Positions 1-8,400 of a DNA stretch of 37,818 bases are shown here, piece by piece. The stretch covers positions 1-37,818 of the IMG/VR virus record IMGVR_UViG_3300020411_003973; one strand, written 5' to 3'. How positions within the stretch are numbered: position 1 is the first letter of the stretch; each line of letters starts with the position of its first letter. The notes beneath the pieces were generated by a model. It did no database searches. It was not told the DNA's origin and worked only from the letters and a program-made list of their open reading frames with translations. The translations under genes were made by a program, and so were the position numbers. This stretch comes from a virus.

Positions 1-1139
1 TCGATGAATGCATCTCGCATAGCCTTTCTAGTTCTCGAAGTCGTCTTGGGTTCAGCAAGGAACTCAAGCTCTTTAATCTTAACATCTAATGGCGTAGCCG
101 CGATAGAAGACTTGCCTCGAATGACTTCACCCTTGCCCCACATTTCATCATCTTTGGCATAGTTAACGGCCTGCACTAGGGCTTTAAAATCTATCTTGCC
201 ATAGATATCTTCAAGACCCCTAGTCTTGATTATTTTTGCCAAGTTTTCCAGAAACTCTTTTTCTAAAACTTCGGCACTTGGAAATTGTCCTGCTGATGGC
301 AAGGCTTTCACCTTCCGACCCTTTAGAAAAGCCTGAGGTAAGATTATACAACGGCGCGACTCCTTGCTGGAGTTGGCAATGATGTTAAACACGTTGTCCA
401 GCGTGAAGTTAAATCTATAAAATTTTAATACGCCAGCCTTCTGCAAGCCCTCGCCCTGCAAGGTCTTTGTAACGACGACATATTGCATTGGCTCGCCGGT
501 AACTAAGTCGTTCACTAAGTCAACCCAGCTACCTCCGACCTTCACTGAGCCGTGATTGTAAAGCTTCAAGCTGATCGCTACCTGATTAGCGTCCTTGAGG
601 TCTGCAATAGTACCCTCGCCAGTCGGCACCTGTGTGCCACCTAGCAACACTGCTAAGAAGGACTCAAAAGAAAAGCCGGCCGAGGAAGCATTAAAGTGGC
701 CAATGATCGTTGTGAGCGTCTTGTAGAACACCAAGTAAGACATGACCTTGGAGATTCTTTCAGAGTTCGAAGTTCCCTCGTCCATACCCAGCATGCGAAA
801 TGACTCTTCGTCACCTTTATAAAATCGTGAAAGGCTGTCGAGTTTATCTTTTAGATCTGCGCCCTGAATATTTCTTAGGAAATTGTGCAGTTGACCACGG
901 GCAGTTTCATGGAAGCCTTCTTCCTCTTCGCCCACTGACACGTCAGACCAGCCAATTTCAGAAACAGGAATCTCTGGGATTGCCTGCATTGTGAGCGTGA
1001 ACTTTTCTTGATTTTCGAAAAGCATTTGAAGCTTATCTCTACCCATTTCATATTCCGCGATCATCTCAAAGAGCATCTCTAGGTCAAGGTTGTCAGAGTA
1101 AAAGCTGTCTACAAGTGAATTAATTTTTTCTTCATTCAT
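1..1139 (-). CDS. Conserved phage protein, partial (C-terminus beyond window)
   Basis: Reading from an ATG at 1139 the frame stays open for 379 codons to the left edge, so the gene is cut by the window and its stop is not seen. I do not recognise a named family. The middle of the protein (about residues 155-194) contains E159, D180 within TIADL, and S190-L191-K192 on a predicted strand. This spacing resembles the D-x(n)-(E/D)xK core of restriction-endonuclease-like nucleases, with Ser in place of the usual acidic residue; this is a weak resemblance, not an assignment. The N-terminal 120 residues are acidic and mostly helical. The start follows the ClpP-like gene by only 14 bases and is preceded by an ACTATTTATA box and a weak AGGA. 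It could equally be a structural or morphogenesis protein. Confidence 0.8.
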   Translation of the reverse strand, partial: MNEEKINSLVDSFYSDNLDLEMLFEMIAEYEMGRDKLQMLFENQEKFTLTMQAIPEIPVSEIGWSDVSVGEEEEGFHETARGQLHNFLRNIQGADLKDKLDSLSRFYKGDEESFRMLGMDEGTSNSERISKVMSYLVFYKTLTTIIGHFNASSAGFSFESFLAVLLGGTQVPTGEGTIADLKDANQVAISLKLYNHGSVKVGGSWVDLVNDLVTGEPMQYVVVTKTLQGEGLQKAGVLKFYRFNFTLDNVFNIIANSSKESRRCIILPQAFLKGRKVKALPSAGQFPSAEVLEKEFLENLAKIIKTRGLEDIYGKIDFKALVQAVNYAKDDEMWGKGEVIRGKSSIAATPLDVKIKELEFLAEPKTTSRTRKAMRDAFI

Positions 1140-1142
1140 GTT

Positions 1143-1152
1143 TATAAATAGT
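1143..1152 (-). promoter_or_regulatory. ACTATTTATA box, copy A (candidate late promoter element)
   Basis: The coding strand reads ACTATTTATA, three bases before the ATG of the leftmost gene. The same word recurs before several virion genes in this window (17038, 29900, and variants at 31637, 35096 and 37785). The opposite strand reads TATAAATA, the T4 late promoter core, but in the wrong direction for the genes. The function is inferred from recurrence only. Confidence 0.35.
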
Positions 1153-1153
1153 C

Positions 1154-1804
1154 CTAAAAAATGATATCAGCAATTCCTAGCTTAACTGCCTCTTCGGCAT
1201 CCAAATATACGTTGGTTTTTTTGTTCATCAGCCGCCTAACATATTTCTCATCCATGTTTGTTTCTTCAGCAAGGGCCCGGACATAAAGCTTCTGTGTCAT
1301 CTTGGCTTCCTCAAACTCATTGGCGATGTTCGCGAGATGGCCGTGCTGGCCGGAGATGACTCCGTGAATCATAACACGACAATTCTTCCCTATGTAGCGG
1401 TGGCCTTTTGTACCAGACGCCAACAGCGGAACGCCAGCAGACATAACCTTGCCTAAGCCATGTGTATAGATGGGAGTTTTGTCTCTTATGGAGCGTATTG
1501 TGTCGTATACTGAAAACATTTCTGCAGCGACGCCGCCGAAAGTAGATATGTAAAAGTCTATTGGTTTGTAAGTCTCAACTAGGCTTTTTTCAGGCTCGTC
1601 AGGATCCATAGCAACCAGCTCTTTGCCCATCTCATGAAGCGCGAGGAGGCCATAAATGGCTTCCGAGCAGCGCTCTTCTGTGATGTCACCATAAATACCA
1701 GTAAATCTTAAATCTTGCTTGTCCATATAGCTCATCAGAGTTGCTAACTCTTCATTCGATTTTTCTGTCTTTTCTTTCTTCTCACCTTCATTAAACTTGT
1801 TCAT
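1154..1804 (-). CDS. ClpP-like serine protease (S14 family)
   Basis: This 216-residue protein has the ClpP fold signature. The nucleophile Ser122 sits in GKVMSAGVPLL and His147 in RVMIHG; the C-terminal AEEAVKLGIAD matches the ClpP handle region. The residue aligning with the catalytic Asp of E. coli ClpP is Asn198 (in TNVYLDAEEAV), with Asp202 four residues later, so the triad is altered. Residues 1-30 are a charged extension with no ClpP counterpart. I chose the ATG at 1804 because AGGAG lies five bases upstream; a longer start at 1825 lacks this. It overlaps the upstream gene by 14 bases. ClpP-type proteases in phages often act in prohead maturation, and an acidic scaffold-like protein is encoded nearby, so that role is plausible. 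A host-directed ClpP partner role is also possible. Confidence 0.88.
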   Translation of the reverse strand: MNKFNEGEKKEKTEKSNEELATLMSYMDKQDLRFTGIYGDITEERCSEAIYGLLALHEMGKELVAMDPDEPEKSLVETYKPIDFYISTFGGVAAEMFSVYDTIRSIRDKTPIYTHGLGKVMSAGVPLLASGTKGHRYIGKNCRVMIHGVISGQHGHLANIANEFEEAKMTQKLYVRALAEETNMDEKYVRRLMNKKTNVYLDAEEAVKLGIADIIF

Positions 1805-2153
1805 CTTGACTCCTAACTTCTTCAAGTGCGTGAATAACCCTCTCCACAGTGGCCCAGTCTTTTATACCTAAAGAAGACCAGACCTCTGGAGGGGTGCTAT
1901 TTTTCAATGAAAGAACGGACAAGTTTTGCCAATACTTGACCGCTTCTCTTATAATCGGCTTCTCCGCCTCAGTCGCGCATGCCGCAAGCAAAAATTGCTC
2001 AGAGTGCCTGCTGGCATATTTTGTGATTCCCAAGCAATTAATCAAGGCTGTGCGATATACCCTTAATTTAATATTGATTCCAAGCATCCTAGAAAGGAAA
2101 GCGTGACACAGGGCGCCACTAATAAATATAAATAAAGCTTCTGCTAATTCCAT
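1791..2153 (-). CDS. Small membrane-anchored hypothetical protein
   Basis: This 120-residue protein is not recognised. Residues 4-25 form one hydrophobic segment (ALFIFISGALCHAFL), likely a membrane anchor, followed by a basic stretch and a helical soluble domain. The acidic C-terminus overlaps the start of the ClpP-like gene, so the two are probably co-translated. The start has GAGGT seven bases upstream, immediately after the strong terminator at 2162-2192. No signal peptidase motif is evident. Confidence 0.7.
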   Translation of the reverse strand: MELAEALFIFISGALCHAFLSRMLGINIKLRVYRTALINCLGITKYASRHSEQFLLAACATEAEKPIIREAVKYWQNLSVLSLKNSTPPEVWSSLGIKDWATVERVIHALEEVRSQDEQV

Positions 2154-2161
2154 TACTACCT

Positions 2162-2192
2162 CAAAAAAAAAGCAGAGCTTTCGCTCTGCTTT
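2162..2192 (-). terminator. Rho-independent terminator after the acidic protein gene
   Basis: On the coding strand a 10-base perfect stem (AAAGCAGAGC paired with GCTCTGCTTT) closes a GAAA tetraloop and is followed by a run of eight to nine T residues. It lies 27 bases past the stop of the acidic gene and just before the next gene, so it should end the transcript that comes through 2220-2783. This is the cleanest terminator in the window. Confidence 0.9.
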
Positions 2193-2219
2193 TCATTATA
2201 CCACTTTTACATCAATCTC

Positions 2220-2783
2220 TTAACGCTTCTTCAACAATCTTTTAGCGACGCGGCGGGTGACCTCTTGTACAATCGACTCCTCAAGATCGTCCTCGCCCTC
2301 GTCGCCTGCTGGGGCTTCGCCCCCTTCTTCGTCCTCTGGCTCATCCATGTCCATCTCTTCTTCGTCGCCAAGATCAGGCTCCTCCATGTCCATGTCGTCT
2401 TCACCGCCTGCTCCGGCAAGGATCTGGTCAATTACATCGCGAGCAGTGCGAAGAGTCTCAACATCCTCCTCGCTGATCTGGACCTCTGCTTCGACTCCTT
2501 CATCGCCGCCAGCCTCAGGATCATCGCCCATGTCCATGTCGTCTTCTTCGTCGCCCATGTCCATGTCGTCTTCTTCGTCGCCGGCCTCGGGGTCACCACC
2601 CATATCCATGTCTGCTTCTTCGCCGCCTGCTTCGTCGCCGGCTTCCATATCCATTTCGTCTTCTTCGGCCTCGAACATTTCTTCTTCTTCGAGACGATCA
2701 ATAAAGTTTTCGCTTAGTGGGTGAAGATTCGCGAATTTCATCATCTTGCGAATTTCACCTTCTGATAAGAGATTCTTACTCAT
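2220..2783 (-). CDS. Highly acidic, repetitive protein (prohead core/scaffold-like)
   Basis: This 187-residue protein has three parts. The N-terminal helical segment (residues 1-30) includes LLSEGEIRKMMKFANL. The long central region is made almost entirely of Asp, Glu, Gly and Met, with repeated DMDMG units. The short basic C-terminus reads VTRRVAKRLLKKR. Acidic low-complexity proteins with a basic tail occur among T4-type prohead core proteins (for example gp67), and the nearby ClpP-like protease would fit a maturation role; this is inference from composition and position. An exact 27-base tandem duplication lies at 2525-2578. The start has AAGGAG nine bases upstream. Because of its biased composition the other frames look open for long stretches, but they are artefacts. 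Confidence 0.8.
   Translation of the reverse strand: MSKNLLSEGEIRKMMKFANLHPLSENFIDRLEEEEMFEAEEDEMDMEAGDEAGGEEADMDMGGDPEAGDEEDDMDMGDEEDDMDMGDDPEAGGDEGVEAEVQISEEDVETLRTARDVIDQILAGAGGEDDMDMEEPDLGDEEEMDMDEPEDEEGGEAPAGDEGEDDLEESIVQEVTRRVAKRLLKKR
2525..2578 (-). repeat. Exact 27-base tandem duplication in the acidic gene
   Basis: Two identical 27-base copies (2525-2551 and 2552-2578) encode two consecutive nine-residue units of the DEEDDMDMG type. The in-frame period suggests recent expansion by slippage or unequal recombination. Degenerate versions of the same unit continue on both sides. Confidence 0.9.
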
Positions 2784-2819
2784 AGTATATTCTCCTTGGT
2801 ATAATATGCATACTACAAA

Positions 2820-3059
2820 CTAAATAGACCCATCTGTAAAGAAACGACCTATTTTTTTTAAAACTGAATCTTCTATTTGTTTAACCCTGACAAAACTAAT
2901 CCCGAGCCGCTCACCAACATCACGAAGAGTCATATTGCCATTCTTTTCAACCGCTTCCAGTGTGCAGTTTCTGTCTTGCTCAAAGTCTATCCAATGCCGG
3001 CACTCCTGCACAGGACAAGAAACGCCCAAGCGTTTACATGTTTTCAAGCATTCTCTCAT
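2820..3059 (-). CDS. Mini sigma factor-like protein (region 4 helix-turn-helix with Cys cluster)
   Basis: This 79-residue protein combines a Cys-rich N-terminus (C4, C8, C15, C20, C32) with a C-terminal half that closely resembles sigma-70 region 4.2: MTLRDVGERLGISFVRVKQIE at residues 43-63, then a basic helix. Region 4 binds the -35 element and the RNA polymerase beta flap, so the protein may redirect host RNA polymerase to phage promoters, much as T4 uses small sigma-like and coactivator proteins. Regions 1-3 are missing, and the Cys residues may bind zinc in their place. Its ATG overlaps the stop of the ribbon-helix-helix-like gene (ATGA), so the two are probably made together. The region 4 similarity is clear; the regulatory role is inferred. 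Confidence 0.75.
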   Translation of the reverse strand: MRECLKTCKRLGVSCPVQECRHWIDFEQDRNCTLEAVEKNGNMTLRDVGERLGISFVRVKQIEDSVLKKIGRFFTDGSI

Positions 3060-3394
3060 ATTCCACTCTCCGTCTCGATTATATCAAATATAGACTCAAT
3101 TTCGTTTTCATCTAAATTAAATTTTTTAATATTTTCATTAGAATTTTTAATCATCTTGCTGGCTGAGGCGCGCTTGTGCTTGCCTTGCAGGTTCATTTCT
3201 GCTTTTTTCTCTGTCAGATAGCCCACAACAGCGGGGTGGTTGTCTATATAGCCAGACAGCATGATTCTAAAAAACTGAGATTGGCTGATGCCATCATGCT
3301 GGCACCTGATCCTGAGCCTGGTTTGCCTGTCAAGAGAGTCATAGAACATGATTTTTTTTCTTTCTTTGGGCTTCGGTGCAGTTGGGTCCTTCAC
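3056..3394 (-). CDS. Ribbon-helix-helix-like small protein
   Basis: This 112-residue protein has a Lys/Pro-rich N-terminus and then a strand-helix-helix pattern at about residues 26-51 (RLRIRCQHDGISQSQFFRIM and following). This is typical of ribbon-helix-helix DNA-binding proteins, where the strand enters the major groove and the helices dimerise. The C-terminal half is charged and helical. It starts at GTG, with GGAGG five bases upstream, overlapping the stop of the IMP dehydrogenase-like gene (GTGA). It overlaps the sigma-like gene downstream by four bases, which suggests a joint transcriptional role. No family name is claimed; it could also be a coactivator or a structural partner of the sigma-like protein. 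Confidence 0.6.
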   Translation of the reverse strand: MKDPTAPKPKERKKIMFYDSLDRQTRLRIRCQHDGISQSQFFRIMLSGYIDNHPAVVGYLTEKKAEMNLQGKHKRASASKMIKNSNENIKKFNLDENEIESIFDIIETESGI

Positions 3395-4416
3395 TCATTC
3401 CTCCACAATATGTGAGTTGCGCTCTCGCTCTGGCCGGCACTAGTTTGCAAAATAAACTCAGATTTGGCTTGAAAGTCCGCTATGTTACGGCAGCCAGAGT
3501 AAGACAAGCCGCTCCGGAGGCCACCAACAATGTCACCCATAATCAAGCTCACGCTGCCTCTAAATGGGACAGTAGTTGACACACCCTCCGGCGTGGAGGA
3601 TTTCCCGCGCCAGCTAGTCTGCGCAGCATGAGAGGCCATGCCTCTGTAAACCTTATACTTCTTGCCGTTGGCCTTGGTCAAGACATCGCCCGGAGTCTCA
3701 GACGAGCCGGCCAACATAGATCCTAACATAACAAAGTCGGCGCCGGCAGCGATGGCCTTTACCATGTCGCCAGTAGTCTTTATCCCGCCATCAGCAATTA
3801 TCTTTGCATCGTAGGTGCTTCTTGCGCAATCCATAACGCTCTGTAGCGTCGGCATGCCGTGACCGGTCACAAGTCTCGTGGAACAGATAGACCCTCCTCC
3901 GATACCAACCCTGATAGAGTCAGCTCCAAGGGAGGCTAGCTTATCAAACCCCTCTAAAGTTGCCACGTTGCCTGCCATAATGTGAACGTCATCACCAATC
4001 CTGTTTTTTAAGTTGGTTAGGCTGCGCTCAACCATCGCATGATCTCCGTGGGCGACGTCAATGCACAAGACGTTAGCGCCGGCATCCACTAAAGCAAGTG
4101 CACGATCAATCGAATCGCCAGTCACTCCAATGGCTGCGGCAATAGTCTTGGCACCTCTAGAGTAAACTTGATAAACCAGCTTGGCCTGCTCTTTGATTGT
4201 ATTATATCGATGAATGACGCCTAGGCCGCCATGCTCGGCCATGGCCAAAGCCATAGTAGTCTCAGTAACCGTATCCATTGGACTAGAAATGACTGGCAGT
4301 GCTAGAGTGACGCCCTTGGACAAGGAAGAAGACAGGCTCACTTCTGACCTGCTTTCAATATCACTATATTTTGGCACAAGCAAAACATCATCGAACGAAT
4401 ATGTCTGCCTAATCAT
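3391..4416 (-). CDS. guaB: IMP dehydrogenase/GMP reductase family enzyme lacking CBS domains
   Basis: This 341-residue TIM-barrel enzyme acts on purine nucleotides (IMP to XMP, or GMP to IMP). Visible motifs are SFDDVLLVP near the N-terminus, SSPMDTVTE (44-52), the nucleophile loop [11 protein letters not shown] (171-181, Cys178 and Thr180), and the phosphate-binding ADGGIK (208-213). The CBS pair that normally splits IMP dehydrogenase after [10 protein letters not shown] is absent, which explains the short length. The IKEQ stretch and the C-terminal [11 protein letters not shown] favour IMP dehydrogenase. The Arg-Tyr pair of the mobile flap is not evident in residues 262-280, however, so the direction of the reaction is uncertain. 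The start has GGAG seven bases upstream and overlaps DUF3310 by eight bases. In context it would feed guanine nucleotide supply. Confidence 0.9.
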   Translation of the reverse strand: MIRQTYSFDDVLLVPKYSDIESRSEVSLSSSLSKGVTLALPVISSPMDTVTETTMALAMAEHGGLGVIHRYNTIKEQAKLVYQVYSRGAKTIAAAIGVTGDSIDRALALVDAGANVLCIDVAHGDHAMVERSLTNLKNRIGDDVHIMAGNVATLEGFDKLASLGADSIRVGIGGGSICSTRLVTGHGMPTLQSVMDCARSTYDAKIIADGGIKTTGDMVKAIAAGADFVMLGSMLAGSSETPGDVLTKANGKKYKVYRGMASHAAQTSWRGKSSTPEGVSTTVPFRGSVSLIMGDIVGGLRSGLSYSGCRNIADFQAKSEFILQTSAGQSESATHILWRNE

Positions 4417-4699
4417 TTTCTACTCCTTTTTTTAGGGTGTCGAGCCTTCTCTTCAAGTACCATATTGCTTTCTCAATGTCTCTAATCGCTGTACCTTTAT
4501 GCATGTGTCTTGAAATATACTTCACGGCATTGCCGCAATTAAAATCAAGATCCCAATCTTCAATAACATCGATTGTTTCATATTTGCCCTGATTGTAGTG
4601 GTCTGGATGGTCGACTAAATTCAAGGCAAGAGTTAGAGTCTCTTCTTCCGAATTGTCAACACCCAAAAGCATTTTTATTGTCTTATTTTTATCTTTCAT
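4409..4699 (-). CDS. DUF3310 family protein
   Basis: This 96-residue protein carries the DUF3310 signature: DHPDHYNQGKYETIDVIEDW at 30-49, then LDFNCGNAVKYISRHMHKG and a C-terminal helix IEKAIWYLKRRLD. The family is widespread in phages and is often annotated as a nucleotide kinase-like or helper protein, but I know of no firmly established activity. Its position between dUTPase and the IMP dehydrogenase-like gene agrees with nucleotide metabolism. AGGAG precedes the ATG. Confidence 0.9.
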   Translation of the reverse strand: MKDKNKTIKMLLGVDNSEEETLTLALNLVDHPDHYNQGKYETIDVIEDWDLDFNCGNAVKYISRHMHKGTAIRDIEKAIWYLKRRLDTLKKGVEND

Positions 4700-4707
4700 C
4701 TTATCTC

Positions 4708-5220
4708 CTAGAAGCCTGGTGGCATGCCATTGAGTGGGTGCCCGTTAGGCCAAACCTGCGCCTGTTGGGGGGTCACGTCAGTGCTGCCAAGGGCCCCATC
4801 TCCGCGCTTAGAAATAGAGATTGACTCACCATAAAGATCTCCATCTGCCTTTTCAGATAAGCGGAAGGGCACCACTGGAATGAGCACAAGCTGTGCCACC
4901 TTGTCGCCCGGACAAATTGATTGTTCGTGCCGTCCGACATTGTGTAGATCAATGAAGACCTCTCCGTCGTAGCCGGAATCTACGATGTGCGCACCAACAA
5001 CAAGAGAGTATTTGGCACCCATTGAGGAGCGGTTGCAAACTTGCAGCATGTATCCATGCGGTACACCAAACCTCAAACCAGTTGGAATTAAACTATTTCC
5101 GGCTGGTGGGATGATAACCGATTCAGTTAAGTTTGCATACACATCCAGCCCGGCGTCCGATGGATTTGAGCGAGTTGGTGTTTTTACTTTCTCATTCTTC
5201 TTGCAGTATTCTAGAATCAT
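4708..5220 (-). CDS. dut: dUTPase (dUTP diphosphatase)
   Basis: This is a trimeric-type dUTPase of 170 residues that hydrolyses dUTP to dUMP and pyrophosphate. All five motifs are visible: DAGLDVYA (22-29), NRSSMGAK (63-70), the uracil-binding hairpin with IVDSGYDGEV (79-88), GDKVAQLVL (105-113), and the C-terminal RGDGALGST (139-147). Motif five is normally near the end of the protein; here a further 23 residues follow (Pro/Gln-rich, ending MPPGF), which is unusual. The ATG follows AGGAGGT and lies inside the upstream zinc-protein gene (29-base overlap). The product dUMP would feed ThyX, encoded further upstream. Confidence 0.95.
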   Translation of the reverse strand: MILEYCKKNEKVKTPTRSNPSDAGLDVYANLTESVIIPPAGNSLIPTGLRFGVPHGYMLQVCNRSSMGAKYSLVVGAHIVDSGYDGEVFIDLHNVGRHEQSICPGDKVAQLVLIPVVPFRLSEKADGDLYGESISISKRGDGALGSTDVTPQQAQVWPNGHPLNGMPPGF

Positions 5221-5467
5221 TTTCTACCTCCTGTATTGCGGCCATCGCTGTGTCCCAACATTCGGGACAATAAAGCCTAACTGCGTTTTGTTTTTCTCTA
5301 ACAATCACCTTCCAGGTATTAGCGTACTCCTTTGATTTCTTATCAAAATCTTTACGACAAGAGTAACATTCGTCACCTAGTTTGTGAAATAAGTTAATTT
5401 GTTCCTGCATGCTTTTTTTAGCACGCTTCTCTTTTGCTCTTCGCATTTTTCTTTTTAAGCTTCCCAT
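5192..5467 (-). CDS. Small basic zinc-ribbon-like protein
   Basis: This 91-residue protein has a strongly basic N-terminus (about 20 residues rich in Lys and Arg) and two CxxC knuckles (CYSC and CPEC) about 30 residues apart, typical of a zinc ribbon or treble clef. The C-terminal helix is acidic. I chose the ATG at 5467, one base after the DnaE stop, because GGGG lies just upstream; a longer version starting at 5524 would overlap dnaE without need. The function is unknown; nucleic-acid or RNA polymerase binding would fit the basic tail and zinc site. Confidence 0.7.
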   Translation of the reverse strand: MGSLKRKMRRAKEKRAKKSMQEQINLFHKLGDECYSCRKDFDKKSKEYANTWKVIVREKQNAVRLYCPECWDTAMAAIQEVENDSRILQEE

Positions 5468-5468
5468 A

Positions 5469-8400
5469 TTACCCCAACAGTTTGAAACCTCTAACAGAGC
5501 GCGAGCTAAAGCCCCACTCATCACTATAGTCTAGCTTGGCAGCATAAGGTCGATTAAGGTGCAATACATCATGCTCTTTGATGCCCCAGCACTTGATTGT
5601 TGTTGTCGTTGAAGTATCATCGATAACCTTAACCAGCCAGTATGGCTTGTCATTTTTAGTTTTCTTAGGGATGATCTGCCTAGGTATAAACCACGCAACT
5701 CCAAGCTTGTTGTCCCAATTGCCAACTGCTGGTACGCAGTATCTTTCAATTGCCTCCATGACGTTTTGTGACATGACAAGCGAAAAAGGAAACATTCCCG
5801 TCAATGAAGAGATGTACTCGATCTTCTCCTCGCTGGAAAAATCGCCCTCTGGAGAATATAGTTCAATATTTTCAACCAGCTTCTTAACGCTTTTTGGTCT
5901 GTCTTGGATGCACGCCATCCAGAAATGTTTTGCTCCGGTGAACCTCTCATCCACAAGATTGGGGATCGCACCAGCCCTACAAAGAACGTCAAGCGCCTTC
6001 TTGTTGAGTTTTGAATAGACAATATCTTCGTTAAACAGCAATTCTTCCACTGTGTTGAATGGCCTATTGTTGATAATCTGCTCAATAGCTTTGTCCCCCA
6101 GGCCTTTAATAGAGCTTAGTGGCTGAATCAAAGTCCTGCCGTCTTCAGCTATCTCCCACTGCTGAGTGGAAGTATTGATATCCAAAGACTTAATCTTAAA
6201 TCCAGATTTTTGAGCTAGCGAGATTGCGACCTCTTTTCTGGACTCTGGTTCCTTGTCAAGGAAAGCTGCCATCCATTCCGCAGGATAGTAGTTCAATAGC
6301 CAAGCACACTGAAAGCTGAGTATAGAATAAGAAATAGCGTGAGACTTATTAAAGCCGTAACCACTGAAGTATTCAAATGTTTGCCATAGATCGCTGGCCT
6401 TTGACTCTTCAATTCCCTTCTCCTTGCAGCCCTGGATAAACTTCTCTCTGATCTTGTTCTTTTCCTTCGCACCTTTTCCTGTTCCTTTCTTAGTTAATAG
6501 TTTTCTGAGTTTGTTTCCCTCGTCCAAAGAGATGTCCTTACCAAGCTTGTGAGCCAGCAAGGCAATCTGCTCCTGAAAGATGAGGAAGCCTGCAGTTTCG
6601 CTCGTAACTTCTTTAACGGTGTCGTTTATGTATCGAATGTCTGAGCTGTTATTCTTTGCCTTTACATATTGCCTATCAACAGAGGCCGACAATGGCCCGG
6701 GCCTGTAAATAGATGTGATAGCAGAGATGTCAATAATGTTGTTGGGCTTTGCTTTTTTGCAAAACCGTTGTGCACCGGCGTTAGTAAACTGAAATACGCC
6801 GGCGAACTTACCTTTATGAAAGATGTTTTTGTACACCTTGTCATCATTAAGATCAATCTTGTCTGGATGCAGATTCTCCTCGTAGTATTTTTTGATATCT
6901 GCAAAAGTCGGATCTTGGATCCCGTGATGTCTTTTCAGGATGTGGCCGACGGCGGACTGAATCATCTCCAAAGTAGAAAGACCCAATAGATCAAACTTAA
7001 TAAAGCCAAGCGGCTCTAAATGTCTGACGTTCATCCCCTCTGACCAAGGTGTTTGAATGACACCACCAGAACAGATCAAAGGCATGTGCTTGTCAAGATC
7101 TTCACCAATCACCACACCTCCGGCGTGACGACTGACAGAACGTACCTGCCCCACGAGAGATTCAACGTGTGTCTTGATGTGGGGGTATTTGTTCAAGAAG
7201 TTTTGCAAGGAAATAGAATAGTCCATGACCTCTTCAAAAGTTGGAACATAGACACCAGCCTTGATGCCATGCTTTTTCTTTGCCTTGGGGGTAGCCTCCT
7301 TGACCATGCGACTAGTAACCGCGTTGACTTCAACAAATGGCACATCATAGAACTTCCCGATATCTTTGATTAGAGATCTAAGCTGCAGAGTATTAAAGTT
7401 GGAGATAGGCACAACCGTTGTGTTGCCCCACTCCTCTGCAAGAATCTCTTTAAGGCCAAAAGCATCACTAACATCATAATCAATATCAGGATAGTCTTTT
7501 GCATCAGATCGCAAAAAACGACTGAATAGTAGGCCGTACTTGATTGGGTCGACTTGTGTGATTCCCAGGACATAGGCGACAAGTGAGCCGGCTGCGGATC
7601 CTCGGCCCGGGCCGGCCAGCATGTGCTCGCCAGCTTTGTCTGCGATAGCCTTCATGGTGAGAAAATACTTACTAAAACCTCTGCCATTGATCGTCGTTAT
7701 CTCGTGTTTTAGGCGCTCAATATACTCTTCATCATCGTCTAGGCCAAGCTTTTTAAGACCACTAATACAAGCCTTTGTCAGTGTCTCGTCGGCGTCGGCG
7801 CCATCAGGAACAACGAAGCCTGGTAGCCGCACAGTGTCGTCTGGCATAAAGTCATCAATTAGCTCATGAGCAATCCAGTGAGTGGTTGTTAGCGAATCGC
7901 GGACGACGCCATCATCGTATTCGACGCCGGCTTCGCTGGAGTACTTCTTGTAGGAAGCCCACATCTGATCGCCGTTCTTCGGGTAAAGCTCATAACCGAT
8001 CTCCTCAACACCGAGTGGAAGCTCGGAGGTCATATAATCAGGCTGCTTCTTGCCTCCTCCAAGCCAGCCCAAGCGCTTATAAAGCTCGCGCTCTTTCCAG
8101 GCGTCTGGACTGGGGTAGTGGCTGTCTGCTGTGGATATCAAATCTATGCCAAACTCGTCTTTCATTTGAATTACGAACTTATTTAAAATGTGTTGCTCCG
8201 GCACGTTATTCCACTGCAGTTCTCCATACCACCGGGAGCCGAGAGCTTTTTGCATTCGACGAGTTGTTTCGCGCATGGCGGTAAGGACAGCCTCGTCACC
8301 ATCATCGCGGTTGTCCCAGTAGTCGCCAGCGTATACGCCGCCGAGACAAGCGGAGGAGGCCATGATACCTTCCCCATACTTCTCAAGCATCTTGTAATCC

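Noticed and set aside
2257-2724. Long plus-strand open frames (about 150 codons each) opposite the acidic gene
   Set aside because: They are Ser/Pro- or Val/Phe-rich by-products of the repetitive GAT/GAA codons on the other strand, lack ribosome sites, and run against every other gene.
5468-5524. Longer start for the small zinc protein inside dnaE
   Set aside because: The extra 19 residues have no ribosome site and overlap dnaE; the start one base after the dnaE stop has GGGG upstream.
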